Made by a program: the position numbers and the translations under genes
From: Rhizobiaceae bacterium
Lineage (GTDB): Bacteria > Pseudomonadota > Alphaproteobacteria > Rhizobiales > Rhizobiaceae
Direction: 5' to 3'
NCBI GenBank assembly: GCA_017643025.1
Contig: JAEPOG010000002.1
Span: 124,001 to 188,000 of the forward strand
Length of the DNA stretch: 64,000 nt
Notes under the pieces: model-generated
The model's input: the letters and a program-made list of their open reading frames with translations, nothing else
The model's database searches: none
Told to the model about the DNA's origin: nothing
Part shown: positions 21,001 to 28,995 of the stretch, piece after piece
Layout: each line of letters begins with the position of its first letter
Position numbering within the stretch: the first letter of the stretch is position 1

Positions 21001-21168
21001 AGCGCGGCGCGTGGGCACGAAAATCGTGGTGTCTGCGAGCGCCAGAGGATCGCCCGAGGGCGCGGTGCCCTGCCCTAGTTCGCCGCCAAGTACCGCATCG
21101 ACCAATGCCGGCAGGAAGGGCGCACCCACCGGAATGGAGAAGACGTTTGGCCGCTCCCGGCCCGTCAT
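18043..21168 (-). CDS. addB: Double-strand break repair protein AddB
   Basis: Partner of AddA, 1041 aa, alphaproteobacterial type. The C-terminal RecB-like nuclease domain is clear (GRADRIDLL followed by VLDYKTG, about 70 residues apart from the QLALEAALL helix). The N-terminus, where Bacillus AddB has a Walker A, reads IPVGAPFLPAL with no GK[ST], so ATP binding at that site is unlikely. It overlaps murU upstream and addA downstream by 4 nt each. Confidence 0.95.
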   Translation of the reverse strand: MTGRERPNVFSIPVGAPFLPALVDAVLGGELGQGTAPSGDPLALADTTIFVPTRRAARELRAAFLDRLGGRAAILPRIRPLGEFEEDLAAFDPAAAEILDVAPPICALDRILVLAPLVQAWKGRLPGHIRERFGEDVVVPASTSDAIWLARDLAALMDEVEIEGAEWSRLADLVPADLAGWWQVTLDFLAIVTEHFPAELEARDLSSPGAHLTAMLDAETERLRRSPPDGPVIAAGSTGSIPATARLLAAIARLPNGAVVLPGLDLGMDERSWDVLAAVPQHPSTLGHPQFGLARLLRSIGIDRNEVAEIGERPAALGARARVIGEALRPAETTDEWAIDRASVDKMAMSGSLDGVTVVEAANEHEEALAIAVALRRAVEGGGRRAALVTPDRMLARRVAMELRRFGVEADDSGGRPLARFPVATLLARLVETALTPGDPVALLSLLKNPLLRCGMDRPTARQAAATIELIALRGGTGRPDICELPRMLDARLAELNDPETYQPFWFRRLDSEAIAAAQALAQAVAKAAEPLAALRNEAEVELGTIARSSVVALENLGRAEDGSLSELYSGDGGEALVSFLRDLLGSSTRLAFAAVEWPAMLAALIAGLTVKPPAGADTRISIWGALEARLQTVDTLVLGGLNEASWPHRADADRFMSRLMKSGLDLDPPERRVGQAAHDFWMACGAEDVVLSRSVRSDGAPAVASRWLQRLLTYVGDGPAAAMRARGDRLIGWARLLDQRPSVPAIARPCPTPPVVSRPDRFSVTEIETLRRDPYAVYARRILALRPLDPLIRDPGAAERGSLFHDILHDFIRTGADPRAEDARERLLETGRRVFEEASLPPDVHAVWWPRFAGMVDSIVEWERNDRPADVVTRLTEADATPLGIGTTGATLHGRADRIDLLAGGHADVLDYKTGSYPSRGQAHTLLSPQLALEAALLSRGAFADAGARTPGDLAYVRLKASGEVIEESILKYNNKEVTAEQLSEDAWRRLELLIAHYGTESNGYISRALPFREGDTEGDYDHLARVLEWSASAGGEVEE

Positions 21169-21884
21169 TTCCCGGTTGCGTAGCGGGCGACCGCGGCTTC
21201 GGCGAAGGGAATAGCGTCCGGGGTGCCGACGGTGATCCAGTGGCCGGCCATGACGTGGCCGAACATGCGGCCGCTCTCGATGGCGCGATCGAAATAGAGG
21301 TTGAGCGAATGCGGCTCGGCTGATGCGCCGGCAAGGATGCGCGGGTGCAGGATGGCGGCGCCAGCGTAGATATGGCCATCGGGCGAGCCGGCGGCGCGGC
21401 GCAGCCGGCCGTCGGCGGCCATCAGAAAGTCGGTTCCGCCGAAGTGGCCCGTCGCATTGGCGCGGTCAGTTAGCATGACTAGAATATCCATGCGCGCCGC
21501 GTCCCAGGCAAGGGCGACATCGCGCAAGTTCTCGTCGCCGCCGACCCAGAATGTGTCGGCATTGAGCACCAAGAATGGCCCGTCGCCGAGAAGCGGCAGC
21601 GCCTTGATGATGCCGCCCGCCGAATCGAGCAGTTTCTCGCTTTCATCGGAGATCAGGATTTGCGGCTCGGACCGTCGCTCCAGATGCGCAACCATGAGCG
21701 GCGCAAGATAGTGCACGTTTACGACTGCGCGCCGGACGCCAGCACGAACCAGCGTATCGAGCCCCCAATCGATCAGGGTCTTGCCGGCTATCTCCACCAG
21801 CGGCTTCGGCAGCGTATCGGTGATCGGCCGCATGCGCTTGCCGAGTCCTGCCGCAAGGACCATGGCCGTATCTGGAACGCTCAT
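21165..21884 (-). CDS. murU: MurNAc-1-phosphate uridylyltransferase-like nucleotidyltransferase
   Basis: 239 aa NTP_transferase-family enzyme: MVLAAGLGKRMRPIT and PKPLVEIAGK at the N-terminus, with a metal-binding Asp in the LVLNADTFW segment. It sits directly after a kinase domain of the AmgK type. AmgK-MurU convert recycled MurNAc to UDP-MurNAc in Pseudomonas and relatives, bypassing MurA. The specific MurU assignment rests on this pairing and on the short length. A general sugar-1-P nucleotidyltransferase is the alternative. Confidence 0.85.
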   Translation of the reverse strand: MSVPDTAMVLAAGLGKRMRPITDTLPKPLVEIAGKTLIDWGLDTLVRAGVRRAVVNVHYLAPLMVAHLERRSEPQILISDESEKLLDSAGGIIKALPLLGDGPFLVLNADTFWVGGDENLRDVALAWDAARMDILVMLTDRANATGHFGGTDFLMAADGRLRRAAGSPDGHIYAGAAILHPRILAGASAEPHSLNLYFDRAIESGRMFGHVMAGHWITVGTPDAIPFAEAAVARYATGK

Positions 21885-23392
21885 GGACGCAACGAAGCGC
21901 CAAGGCCGACCGCCTCGAGCGCATCCCCGACCGGTGCAAGTGCCTCATGAGCAAGGGCGCGCGCGAAATAGTCCCGCATGCGCGGAAGGTGTTTCAGATA
22001 GGCCGGTTTGCCGTCGCGCCGGTCGAGACGAACGAAAATGCCGAGTATCTTGGCGCTGCGCTGCGCCGCCATGATCGCATAGGCTTCCTCGAAACCAGCT
22101 CGATCGAATGCGCCGCCTTTCTGGCGAGCAGCGACATAAGCGGCGACGATTTCCTGTTCCAGTTCTCGCCGGATCGTTACCCGGGCGTCCATGGCGAGCG
22201 AAGCCACATCGTATGCCGACGGACCCCACAGCGCGTCCTGGAAGTCAATCAGGCCGAGCCGGTCGGCGCCGATCCGGTCCGCCCGCCAGATAAGGTTGGG
22301 CGAGTGGAAATCGCGCAGCACAATTGATTTCTCGGCGCCGTCGAGGCGGTCGAGCACCGTGTTCCACGCGCCAAACAGCCGGTCGCGCTCGGCCTCATTG
22401 AGCTCCCGGCCACCCTCGAGGGGCAAATACCAGTCGAGCATCAGCGATATCTCGATCAGCATCGCCTCACGATCATAGTCCGGCAGCCGGTGGTCGATGC
22501 CGTCACTGACGGGCAGTACGCGCGGCCAGGACCGCGCATGCAACTCGGCCAGCAGTTCGGCTGCCGCAAGATATCGTTCCGGCACCGGCGCTCCGTCTGC
22601 CGACAACACGCCTTCGCCGCCGAGATGTTCGATTGCAAGGAGGCCCTGGTCGAGATCTGAAGCGTGTATAGCAGGCGCGGCAAAGCCTGCCTCCTTCAAC
22701 GCCCGGCCGACGCCGACGAACGGGACGACGGATTCAGCCAGCCGGGCGATCTGGCTGTAGGGTTTGCCGTCGCGGATAGGCGGCCCGTCGGGCTGGCGGG
22801 GCGCGTTCATCAGAACGAGCGCTGGCTGGTCCGGCATATGAAGCATTTCATAGGCACGTGTCGAAGCGTCGCCGGTCAGGTGCTCGCGCCAGGCACCGCC
22901 CATGCCGGAGGTGTCGAGGAATGCTCGGATGTCGAGCGAGCGCTGTAGGCGTTCGACCGCCGCGCCTCTGGCGGCGATTTCCGCCGAACGCCCCCCGTTC
23001 TTGTCCGCAAGCTCGACCCGAATTGCGCTGGCCGGGATGCGGTCGCCGGCCCGGTCCGGCCATTCGACCAGAACGGCGCCGGAGGCAATCGCCTCGTCGA
23101 ACCCCAGTTCCTCCAGTTCGTCGGCCGAGGACAGGCGGTAGAGGTCGAAATGCGCAACGGGAATGCGCGAGTCGTAGGACTGGACGATTGTGAAAGTCGG
23201 GCTGGGCACGTCGAGCGAGGTGTTGCCTGCCTGCGTTCGGACGATTGCGCGAGCCAGTGTCGTCTTTCCCACGCCCAGGTCGCCCGACAGCGCCACGACA
23301 TCGCCCGCGCGGAGCGCCATCGCGATATCGTTGCCCAGCAGCGCGGTCGCCGCCTCGTCGGCCAGAAACCGCCGGAAACGGCGCTCCGTCAT
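21881..23392 (-). CDS. TsaE-AmgK fusion: tRNA t6A ATPase joined to sugar kinase
   Basis: 503 aa two-domain protein. Residues 1-~150 are TsaE (YjeE), the ATPase of the t6A37 tRNA-modification complex: Walker A GDLGVGKTTLAR (38-49), PSPTFTIVQ switch and HFDLYRL. Residues ~165-503 are an aminoglycoside-phosphotransferase-fold kinase of the AmgK type (MurNAc/GlcNAc anomeric kinase): the catalytic loop LRDFHSPNLIW has Asp and Asn, and metal-binding LIDFQDA follows. It starts 3 nt after divL and overlaps murU by 4 nt. The domains belong to unrelated pathways; the fusion is intact with no frameshift. Confidence 0.92.
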   Translation of the reverse strand: MTERRFRRFLADEAATALLGNDIAMALRAGDVVALSGDLGVGKTTLARAIVRTQAGNTSLDVPSPTFTIVQSYDSRIPVAHFDLYRLSSADELEELGFDEAIASGAVLVEWPDRAGDRIPASAIRVELADKNGGRSAEIAARGAAVERLQRSLDIRAFLDTSGMGGAWREHLTGDASTRAYEMLHMPDQPALVLMNAPRQPDGPPIRDGKPYSQIARLAESVVPFVGVGRALKEAGFAAPAIHASDLDQGLLAIEHLGGEGVLSADGAPVPERYLAAAELLAELHARSWPRVLPVSDGIDHRLPDYDREAMLIEISLMLDWYLPLEGGRELNEAERDRLFGAWNTVLDRLDGAEKSIVLRDFHSPNLIWRADRIGADRLGLIDFQDALWGPSAYDVASLAMDARVTIRRELEQEIVAAYVAARQKGGAFDRAGFEEAYAIMAAQRSAKILGIFVRLDRRDGKPAYLKHLPRMRDYFARALAHEALAPVGDALEAVGLGASLRP

Positions 23393-23395
23393 CGG

Positions 23396-26023
23396 CTACT
23401 CCGCGGCGGCGCGAATGCCGTCCGGCGCGGCGGGGAAGCGGCAGATCACGGTCGTGCCGGTCTCGGAACCAGTCTTGATCTCCACGCTGCCGCCATGCAG
23501 CTCGACGAAGCTCTTGACGATCGCCAGACCGAGGCCGGCGCCCCGCCTGCGGCCGCGGCTCGCGCGCGGCTCGAAACGCTTGAACACGGTCTCCAGCACC
23601 TCGTCCGGCATGCCGGGACCGTCGTCGTGGACCGAAAACTCGATACCGGACTCGAGGCCGCGCGCGACCAGCTGGATCGTGCTGCCCTCGGGCGCGAAAT
23701 TGGCGGCGTTGCTCAACAGGTTGAAAAGCACCTGGCGGACGCGCTGCTCGTCGGCGTGGAATGACGGCGGGGCACCGGCGCTGTCGATGTTCAGCTTGAT
23801 GCCATGTTCGCGCAGGCGCTCGCCAATCAGTTCGGCGGCGTCCTCGACCATGCGGCTGACCGGAACCTCGCCAATCTCCAGCTCCATGATGCCGGCATCG
23901 ACCGTGGCGAGGTCGAGAATGTCGTTGACGATCGTGTGGAGCACGGCGGAAGACGAACCGATGTGATCGACATATTCGCGCTGCTTTGGCGTCAGCGGAC
24001 CGGTCGTCTCCATGGCGAGGAGCTCCGCGAAGCCGCTGATATTGGTGAGCGGCGAGCGAAGCTCATAGGAGACGTGCTGGACGAAGTCGTTCTTGAGCTG
24101 GTCGGCGCGCTGCAGCGCCTCGTTCTTGTCCTTCAGCGCCCGCTCGACATTCACGCTGTCGGTCACGTCGACAAAGGTCAGCATGGCCTGGCCGTTCGGC
24201 AGATGGATGACGGCGTAGCGGAGCACCGTTCCGTCAACGAGCTCGGCCTGGCCCTGCCGGTCGCGGCGTTCGTCGTCGAAACCGGTCGCCGCCGCGACGA
24301 ATTCACCCCAGGGGCTTTCCTTGGCGCGCGCCGCGCACAGTTCGCGGATGGCCGAGATATGCACGCCCGGCTCGGCCTGCGCGGGGTCCAGACCCCACAG
24401 CCGCGCAAAGGCCGGATTGGACAGCCTGACGCGACCGTCCGAACCAAACACCGCGACGCCTTCGGCAAGATTATCCAGCGTCTCGCCCTGAACACGGACG
24501 GCGGTCTTGTAGCGGCTTTCGAGGTCGATCTTTTCCGTCAGGTTCTCGAATATCCACGTCACCCCGCCATTCGCCTGCGGATTGCCGACCACGCGGACCG
24601 TCCGCCCGTCCGGCAGGTGCCACCAATGCTCCTGCGAATCGACCGAACGATAGGCCTGTAGGACGTTTTCCTTCCATTTCCGCCATTCGGGCTGCTCGGC
24701 GAGCTTGCCGTCGCTGCGCAACCGGTCGAGCACGAGGGCATGCTCGGGCGCACTCTCGAGGAAACCGATGTCGAGCTCCCATAGCTTCTGGAATGCCTGG
24801 TTGAAGAAGCGCAGCTTGCGGTCGGCGTCGAATATTGCGATCGCCGTGCTGAGCTGGTCGAGCGTGTCGGCATGGCTGCGGGCCATGCGCTCATACTGTT
24901 CGCGCACGCTTTCGGTATCACTGATATCGACGGCGATCCCGGCCGACCCCTCGGCTGTCGCGTGGTCGGTCACGGCGTAGACGCGGCGGTCGCCGCCAAC
25001 CACGGTTGACAGCTTCTGCGCAAAGGCGGCGTCAGTCTTCTGCTGGCGGACTATGGTTTCGCGCGCCGCCGTGCCGAGGAATTCGCGCCCGTCATCGACC
25101 GCGTTTTCAGGCGACCCGGCCTCCACTGCAGCGGCATAGGCGTTGTTGACCCAACGCAGCGAACCATCGGGGCGGCGCATCCACATCGGCATGGCGAGTG
25201 CGTTGGCGAGGCCGAGCAGCATGTCGCGTTCGCCCGAAACCGACTGGTATTCGAAGCGCAGGCGGGCGTGCTCGCGCCGTGCACCGGTCAGGCTGGCAAG
25301 GCGCAGCACCTTGCTGACCGCCGATTTGCGCCCCTGCGCTTCCAGCAGGGAACCGTTCTGGGTTTCAACGACGATGTCGAAAACCGTTCCATTGTCGCGC
25401 AGCGCGGCCAAAGCATGCTCCAGGTCGGCGGCGGACTGAGGCGCGAGCCAGCGACCAAAGGCGAGGAATGCGCCGCGTTCTTCGGGCACGCCCGTTTCGG
25501 CGGGCAGCGAACCGACGACGTCCGGCTTGTGCGCCTCGTTCATCCAAACGACGATACGCTGGTCATTGAGATGGAGCAGAGATTCGGCGCGCTGCAGCGC
25601 GGCTCCGTTCTCCGCCAGCCGGCCGCGCAGTTCCAGATTCTCCGCCGCGGTGCGCGTGCGCTCGCGGATCAACCAGATCGCCGACAGCATCGCGGCGCCT
25701 GTTACGCCTACGAAAACGGCGAGCTGGATCACTTCCCAGGCGCCAAGCGGTAGGCCGGCCAATCCCGGCTGCACAGCCTGCTCCTGAGCCATGACCGCCA
25801 GTGGCGTAAGAAGTGCGGCGCCCAATCCGGGCCCCGCAAGCGCTAGCGCGCGCGCACACACCCGCGCAACCAGCCCGGCTTCTGCATCGTCCGCGCTACC
25901 GCCCGCAGCGCTGCCCGCCGTTGGCGGGGTTTCCCCTGGCAATGTCTTGTTCCTCTTCCGCCGCCTGAATGCCAAGACTGCCCGCTGCGCGCCTCTTCTC
26001 GTCGCGGAGACGTCGCGAATCAC
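23396..26023 (-). CDS. divL: DivL-type PAS sensor pseudokinase with tyrosine in the H-box
   Basis: 875 aa. Predicted membrane segments at ~62-80 and ~97-119, then PAS-like domains (~265-370, ~385-495, ~510-625), a dimerisation helix and an HATPase domain with N-box (LLSNAANFAPEG, ~769-780), DDGPGMPD and GAGLGLAIVKSF. The H-box reads HVSYELRSPL: the phospho-accepting His is Tyr653, as in Caulobacter DivL, which regulates CckA and cell polarity. The order ahcY-divL-tsaE matches alphaproteobacterial divL loci. GTG start at 26023 with GAAGG upstream. Confidence 0.87.
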   Translation of the reverse strand: MIRDVSATRRGAQRAVLAFRRRKRNKTLPGETPPTAGSAAGGSADDAEAGLVARVCARALALAGPGLGAALLTPLAVMAQEQAVQPGLAGLPLGAWEVIQLAVFVGVTGAAMLSAIWLIRERTRTAAENLELRGRLAENGAALQRAESLLHLNDQRIVVWMNEAHKPDVVGSLPAETGVPEERGAFLAFGRWLAPQSAADLEHALAALRDNGTVFDIVVETQNGSLLEAQGRKSAVSKVLRLASLTGARREHARLRFEYQSVSGERDMLLGLANALAMPMWMRRPDGSLRWVNNAYAAAVEAGSPENAVDDGREFLGTAARETIVRQQKTDAAFAQKLSTVVGGDRRVYAVTDHATAEGSAGIAVDISDTESVREQYERMARSHADTLDQLSTAIAIFDADRKLRFFNQAFQKLWELDIGFLESAPEHALVLDRLRSDGKLAEQPEWRKWKENVLQAYRSVDSQEHWWHLPDGRTVRVVGNPQANGGVTWIFENLTEKIDLESRYKTAVRVQGETLDNLAEGVAVFGSDGRVRLSNPAFARLWGLDPAQAEPGVHISAIRELCAARAKESPWGEFVAAATGFDDERRDRQGQAELVDGTVLRYAVIHLPNGQAMLTFVDVTDSVNVERALKDKNEALQRADQLKNDFVQHVSYELRSPLTNISGFAELLAMETTGPLTPKQREYVDHIGSSSAVLHTIVNDILDLATVDAGIMELEIGEVPVSRMVEDAAELIGERLREHGIKLNIDSAGAPPSFHADEQRVRQVLFNLLSNAANFAPEGSTIQLVARGLESGIEFSVHDDGPGMPDEVLETVFKRFEPRASRGRRRGAGLGLAIVKSFVELHGGSVEIKTGSETGTTVICRFPAAPDGIRAAAE

Positions 26024-26064
26024 GAGAATGTACCTTCAAGGCGATTCTGCGTGAAGGACGGGCA

Positions 26065-26094
26065 ACAAAAAACGGGCGGCTACCGCCGCCCGTT
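26065..26094 (-). terminator. Rho-independent terminator after ahcY
   Basis: Perfect 10-bp GC-rich stem (26071-26080 with 26085-26094) with a 4-nt loop. On the minus strand it ends in six T. It separates ahcY from divL. Confidence 0.88.
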
Positions 26095-26120
26095 GAAGCC
26101 CTGTCTTGGTTAAGAAAGGC

Positions 26121-27521
26121 CTAATAGCGGTAGTGTTCTGGCTTGTAGGGGCCCTGAGGCGTGACGCCGATATAAGCTGCCTGCTCGTCGGAAAGTTCGG
26201 TCAGCGTGGCATTGAGCTTTGCCAGGTGCAGGCGCGCCACGCGCTCATCGAGATGCTTGGGCAGAACGTGAACCTCGTTGGCGTACTGGCCGGCCTTGGT
26301 CCACAGCTCGATCTGGGCCAGCACCTGGTTGGTGAACGACGCCGACATGACGAAGCTCGGATGGCCCGTCGCGTTGCCGAGGTTGAGCAGACGGCCTTCC
26401 GACAGCAGGATCATCCGCTTGTCGTCGGGGAAGGTGATCATGTCGACCTGCGGCTTGATATTGGTCCACTTCAGGTTGCGCAGCGCCTGAACCTGGATCT
26501 CGTTGTCGAAGTGACCGATGTTGCCGACGATCACCATGTCCTTCATCTTGCGCATGTGGTCGAGGGTGATCACGTCCTTGTTGCCGGTCGTCGTGATCAC
26601 GATGTCGGCGGTTGGCGCGGCATCGTCGAGCGTGACGACTTCGTAGCCGTCCATCGCCGCCTGCAGGGCGCAGATCGGATCGACCTCCGTCACGCGAACG
26701 CGGGCACCTGCCCCGCGCAACGAGGCGGCCGAGCCCTTGCCGACATCGCCATAACCGCAGACCACGGCGACCTTGCCGGCCATCATGACGTCGGTGGCGC
26801 GGCGGATGCCGTCGACCAGCGATTCCTTGCAGCCATATTTGTTGTCGAATTTCGACTTGGTGACCGAGTCGTTGACGTTGATCGCCGGGAAGGGAAGCAG
26901 GCCCTTCTTCTGCAGCTGGTAGAGGCGGTTGACGCCGGTGGTGGTCTCTTCCGACACGCCGCGGATGGCGTCGCGGGTCCTGGTGAAGAATCCGGGCGTC
27001 TCGGCCATGCGCTTCTTGATCTGCTTGAAGAGGATCTCCTCTTCCTCGTTGCCGGGCTTGGACAGAACGTCCTCGCCGGCCTCGGCGCGGGCGCCGAGCA
27101 GGATGTACATGGTGGCGTCGCCGCCGTCGTCGAGGATCATGTTCGACGGCTCGCCGTCCGGCCACTGGAATATCTGGTCGGTATAGGTCCAGTAATCATC
27201 GAGCGTCTCGCCCTTGACCGCGAACACGGCGGTTCCGCCGGCGGCGATAGCCGCGGCGGCATGATCCTGGGTGGAGAAGATGTTGCACGACGCCCAGCGA
27301 ACATCTGCGCCGAGCGCCTTCAGCGTCTCGATCAGCACCGCGGTCTGGATCGTCATGTGGAGGGAGCCGGTGATACGCGCGCCCTTCAGCGGTTTGGATT
27401 CGCCGAACTCCTCGCGGCAGGCCATCAGCCCCGGCATTTCGGTCTCGGCGATCTCGATCTCCTTGCGGCCCCAGTCCGCGAGCCCGATATCCGCGACGAC
27501 ATAATCATTGGCTGCCAGCAT
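26121..27521 (-). CDS. ahcY: Adenosylhomocysteinase (S-adenosyl-L-homocysteine hydrolase)
   Basis: Hydrolyses SAH to adenosine and homocysteine, regenerating the methyl cycle; NAD-dependent, cytosolic. 466 aa. Substrate region [17 protein letters not shown]-binding [10 protein letters not shown], and the conserved C-terminus LHLAKLNA...KPEHYRY. The frame extends 35 codons upstream, but ATG 27521 gives the family start ([15 protein letters not shown]). Monocistronic: a palindrome lies upstream and a terminator downstream. Confidence 0.98.
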   Translation of the reverse strand: MLAANDYVVADIGLADWGRKEIEIAETEMPGLMACREEFGESKPLKGARITGSLHMTIQTAVLIETLKALGADVRWASCNIFSTQDHAAAAIAAGGTAVFAVKGETLDDYWTYTDQIFQWPDGEPSNMILDDGGDATMYILLGARAEAGEDVLSKPGNEEEEILFKQIKKRMAETPGFFTRTRDAIRGVSEETTTGVNRLYQLQKKGLLPFPAINVNDSVTKSKFDNKYGCKESLVDGIRRATDVMMAGKVAVVCGYGDVGKGSAASLRGAGARVRVTEVDPICALQAAMDGYEVVTLDDAAPTADIVITTTGNKDVITLDHMRKMKDMVIVGNIGHFDNEIQVQALRNLKWTNIKPQVDMITFPDDKRMILLSEGRLLNLGNATGHPSFVMSASFTNQVLAQIELWTKAGQYANEVHVLPKHLDERVARLHLAKLNATLTELSDEQAAYIGVTPQGPYKPEHYRY

Positions 27522-27626
27522 GTGATTTGCTCCGAAATCTGAAATGAAAATGGTCCGCAGCAGCGGCAATGGCGCGCGGACGAGGTGCGATTTGACTAGC
27601 AGATCGCCATTCGGGCGACAATACAC

Positions 27627-27642
27627 ATAAAGAAATCTTTAT
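27627..27642. promoter_or_regulatory. Palindrome upstream of ahcY, candidate repressor operator
   Basis: A 6-bp inverted repeat ATAAAG/CTTTAT with a 4-nt centre, in the ptsH-ahcY spacer. It sits 5 nt upstream of a -35-like TTGTCG on the minus strand, ~105 nt before the ahcY ATG. SahR-type ArsR regulators control ahcY in many proteobacteria; assignment to SahR is inference. Confidence 0.5.
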
Positions 27643-27646
27643 ACGA

Positions 27647-27961
27647 CTATGCGGCGCTGCCCTGGTCTTCGCCAAAGCCGGCAGAAACCAGATCGTCGAG
27701 TGCGTCCATCGCAGCGCCTGCCTCGGGACCGCTGACATGGACGGTGATGAAGCATCCCGGACTTGCGGCAAGCATCATCAGTCCCATGATCGACGTGCCG
27801 CCGACAGTGATGCCGTCTTTCTCGACCTCCACGACGGCGTCGAACCCGCCGGCAGTTTCGACAAAACGCGCCGAGGCGCGCGCGTGGAGCCCGCGCTTGT
27901 TGACGATCGTCATGCGGCGCGTGAGCTTTTCGGCTTCCTGCTCGGGCGTGGCCGCCGTCAT
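27647..27961 (-). CDS. ptsH: Phosphocarrier protein HPr
   Basis: 104 aa HPr. Phospho-accepting His26 in GLHARASA and regulatory serine Ser57 in GGTSIMGLMML, so it can be a substrate both of enzyme I and of the HprK encoded nearby. It overlaps the EIIA gene by 4 nt (ATGA). No sugar permease is present here, which fits the regulatory PTS of rhizobia. Confidence 0.95.
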   Translation of the reverse strand: MTAATPEQEAEKLTRRMTIVNKRGLHARASARFVETAGGFDAVVEVEKDGITVGGTSIMGLMMLAASPGCFITVHVSGPEAGAAMDALDDLVSAGFGEDQGSAA

Positions 27962-28359
27962 TTCGCGGCGAGCACCTGACTGGCGACGTTGATGTATTTT
28001 CGCCCCGCCGCTTGCGCCTCTTCCAGCGCCGCGGCCATGTTGTCGTTGCGGCGCACACTGGTGAGCTTGATCAGCATCGGCAGATTGACGCCGGCGACAA
28101 CCTCGACGCTGCCCGGCTTCATGAGCGAGATGGCGAGATTGGAGGGCGTGCCGCCGAACATGTCGGTCAGGATGATCACCCCGCTGCCCGCGCCTGCCTT
28201 CTTGACGGCTGCCATGATGTCTCGGCGCCGCTGCTCCATGTCGTCGTCGGCGCCGATCGACACCGTTTCCAGGTTTTCCTGAGGTCCCACGACATGCTCC
28301 ACCGCATGCCGGAACTCCTCGGCAAGCTGACCGTGCGTGACGAGCACGATACCGATCAT
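27958..28359 (-). CDS. PTS EIIA component, mannose-type (EIIA-Man)
   Basis: 133 aa, EIIA-Man fold. Phosphorylatable His9 in VTHGQLA; GVIILTDMFGGTPSN is the family core. No EIIB/EIIC follows, so it is probably a phosphorylation-dependent regulator rather than a transporter part, as known for alphaproteobacterial incomplete PTS. Often named manX or ptsA in relatives. Confidence 0.93.
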   Translation of the reverse strand: MIGIVLVTHGQLAEEFRHAVEHVVGPQENLETVSIGADDDMEQRRRDIMAAVKKAGAGSGVIILTDMFGGTPSNLAISLMKPGSVEVVAGVNLPMLIKLTSVRRNDNMAAALEEAQAAGRKYINVASQVLAAK

Positions 28360-28459
28360 GCGTGTTTGGCTCCCGTCATGGGTCCGTTCAGATAGAGCAA
28401 GATAGGGCCAGATCGAACCAGTTCTATTTGTCGTCCGGGCCGCCGGGCGGCAGGGGCGC

Positions 28460-28488
28460 TATCTTGTCAGCGGCTTTTGCGTTGACAA
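28460..28488 (-). promoter_or_regulatory. Possible promoter for EIIA-HPr, inside an inverted repeat
   Basis: On the minus strand TTGTCA and AAGATA are separated by 17 nt, ~100 nt upstream of the EIIA ATG. The same bases form the inverted repeat CTTGTCA (28463-28469) / TGACAAG (28483-28489), which could be an operator. Read by eye only. Confidence 0.35.
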
Positions 28489-28539
28489 GCCCTTATTTGC
28501 CGGCGTCCGAGTCATTTTTTGCCCGCTGGCCGCAAGTAT

Positions 28540-28992
28540 TCAACCAAAGGCGAATGGATGCGCGCCAAGCCAGGCAAGCGTGGCGGTCACGTTCCCGCCG
28601 GCATTCCGCTCCGGAAGGTGGAGGCACGGAAGCGGAGCTCCCTCGACGGTTTCGCTCGTCCCCTCGCTGAACCGCGGCGCGTCGTCAGACGGTACGAGCC
28701 GGATCATCCGGTCGACCACCATCGCCCCGAGGTAGTCAATTTTCGTCGGCCGGAAGCCGTATATCTCGACAAGACCGGCTATCGCGTCCGGCACGGTTGC
28801 AATTACACGACCGCCGGCATTGCGCAGTTGCACGTGATCGTCTGCGACAAGGCGCGCAAATCGGCCGGTTCCCGCGCAATGATGCAGGATAGCCAAACAA
28901 AGGGCGGTCTTGCCGGAGCCGGACGGCCCGGCGACGAGCAGGCCACGGTCGCCGACGATCAGCGCCGATGCATGCAGACGGCCGGCTTGCAC
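28540..28992 (-). CDS. hprK: Short HPr kinase/phosphorylase (C-terminal domain only)
   Basis: 150 aa. Walker A GPSGSGKT (22-29) and a downstream DDHVQLR acid pair mark the HprK/P catalytic domain; the N-terminal domain of the Gram-positive enzyme is absent, as is usual in alphaproteobacteria. It would phosphorylate HPr at Ser57. GTG start 3 nt after the chvG stop, so co-transcribed with chvI-chvG. A 180-nt gap precedes EIIA. Confidence 0.9.
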   Translation of the reverse strand: MQAGRLHASALIVGDRGLLVAGPSGSGKTALCLAILHHCAGTGRFARLVADDHVQLRNAGGRVIATVPDAIAGLVEIYGFRPTKIDYLGAMVVDRMIRLVPSDDAPRFSEGTSETVEGAPLPCLHLPERNAGGNVTATLAWLGAHPFAFG

Positions 28993-28995
28993 CGG

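Noticed and set aside
19706..21214. 502-codon plus-strand frame opposite addB
   Set aside because: Low-complexity Ser/Arg-rich translation typical of the complement of GC-rich coding DNA.
26106..27542. Long plus-strand open frame (478 codons) opposite ahcY
   Set aside because: Antisense shadow of a highly conserved gene; its composition follows the ahcY codon positions and it has no family features.
27522..27646. SAH riboswitch upstream of ahcY
   Set aside because: No conserved riboswitch stems are visible; the palindrome looks like an operator in DNA.
28540..28992. hprK as a truncated pseudogene
   Set aside because: The short single-domain form is normal for alphaproteobacterial HprK, and the Walker A and acidic residues are intact.
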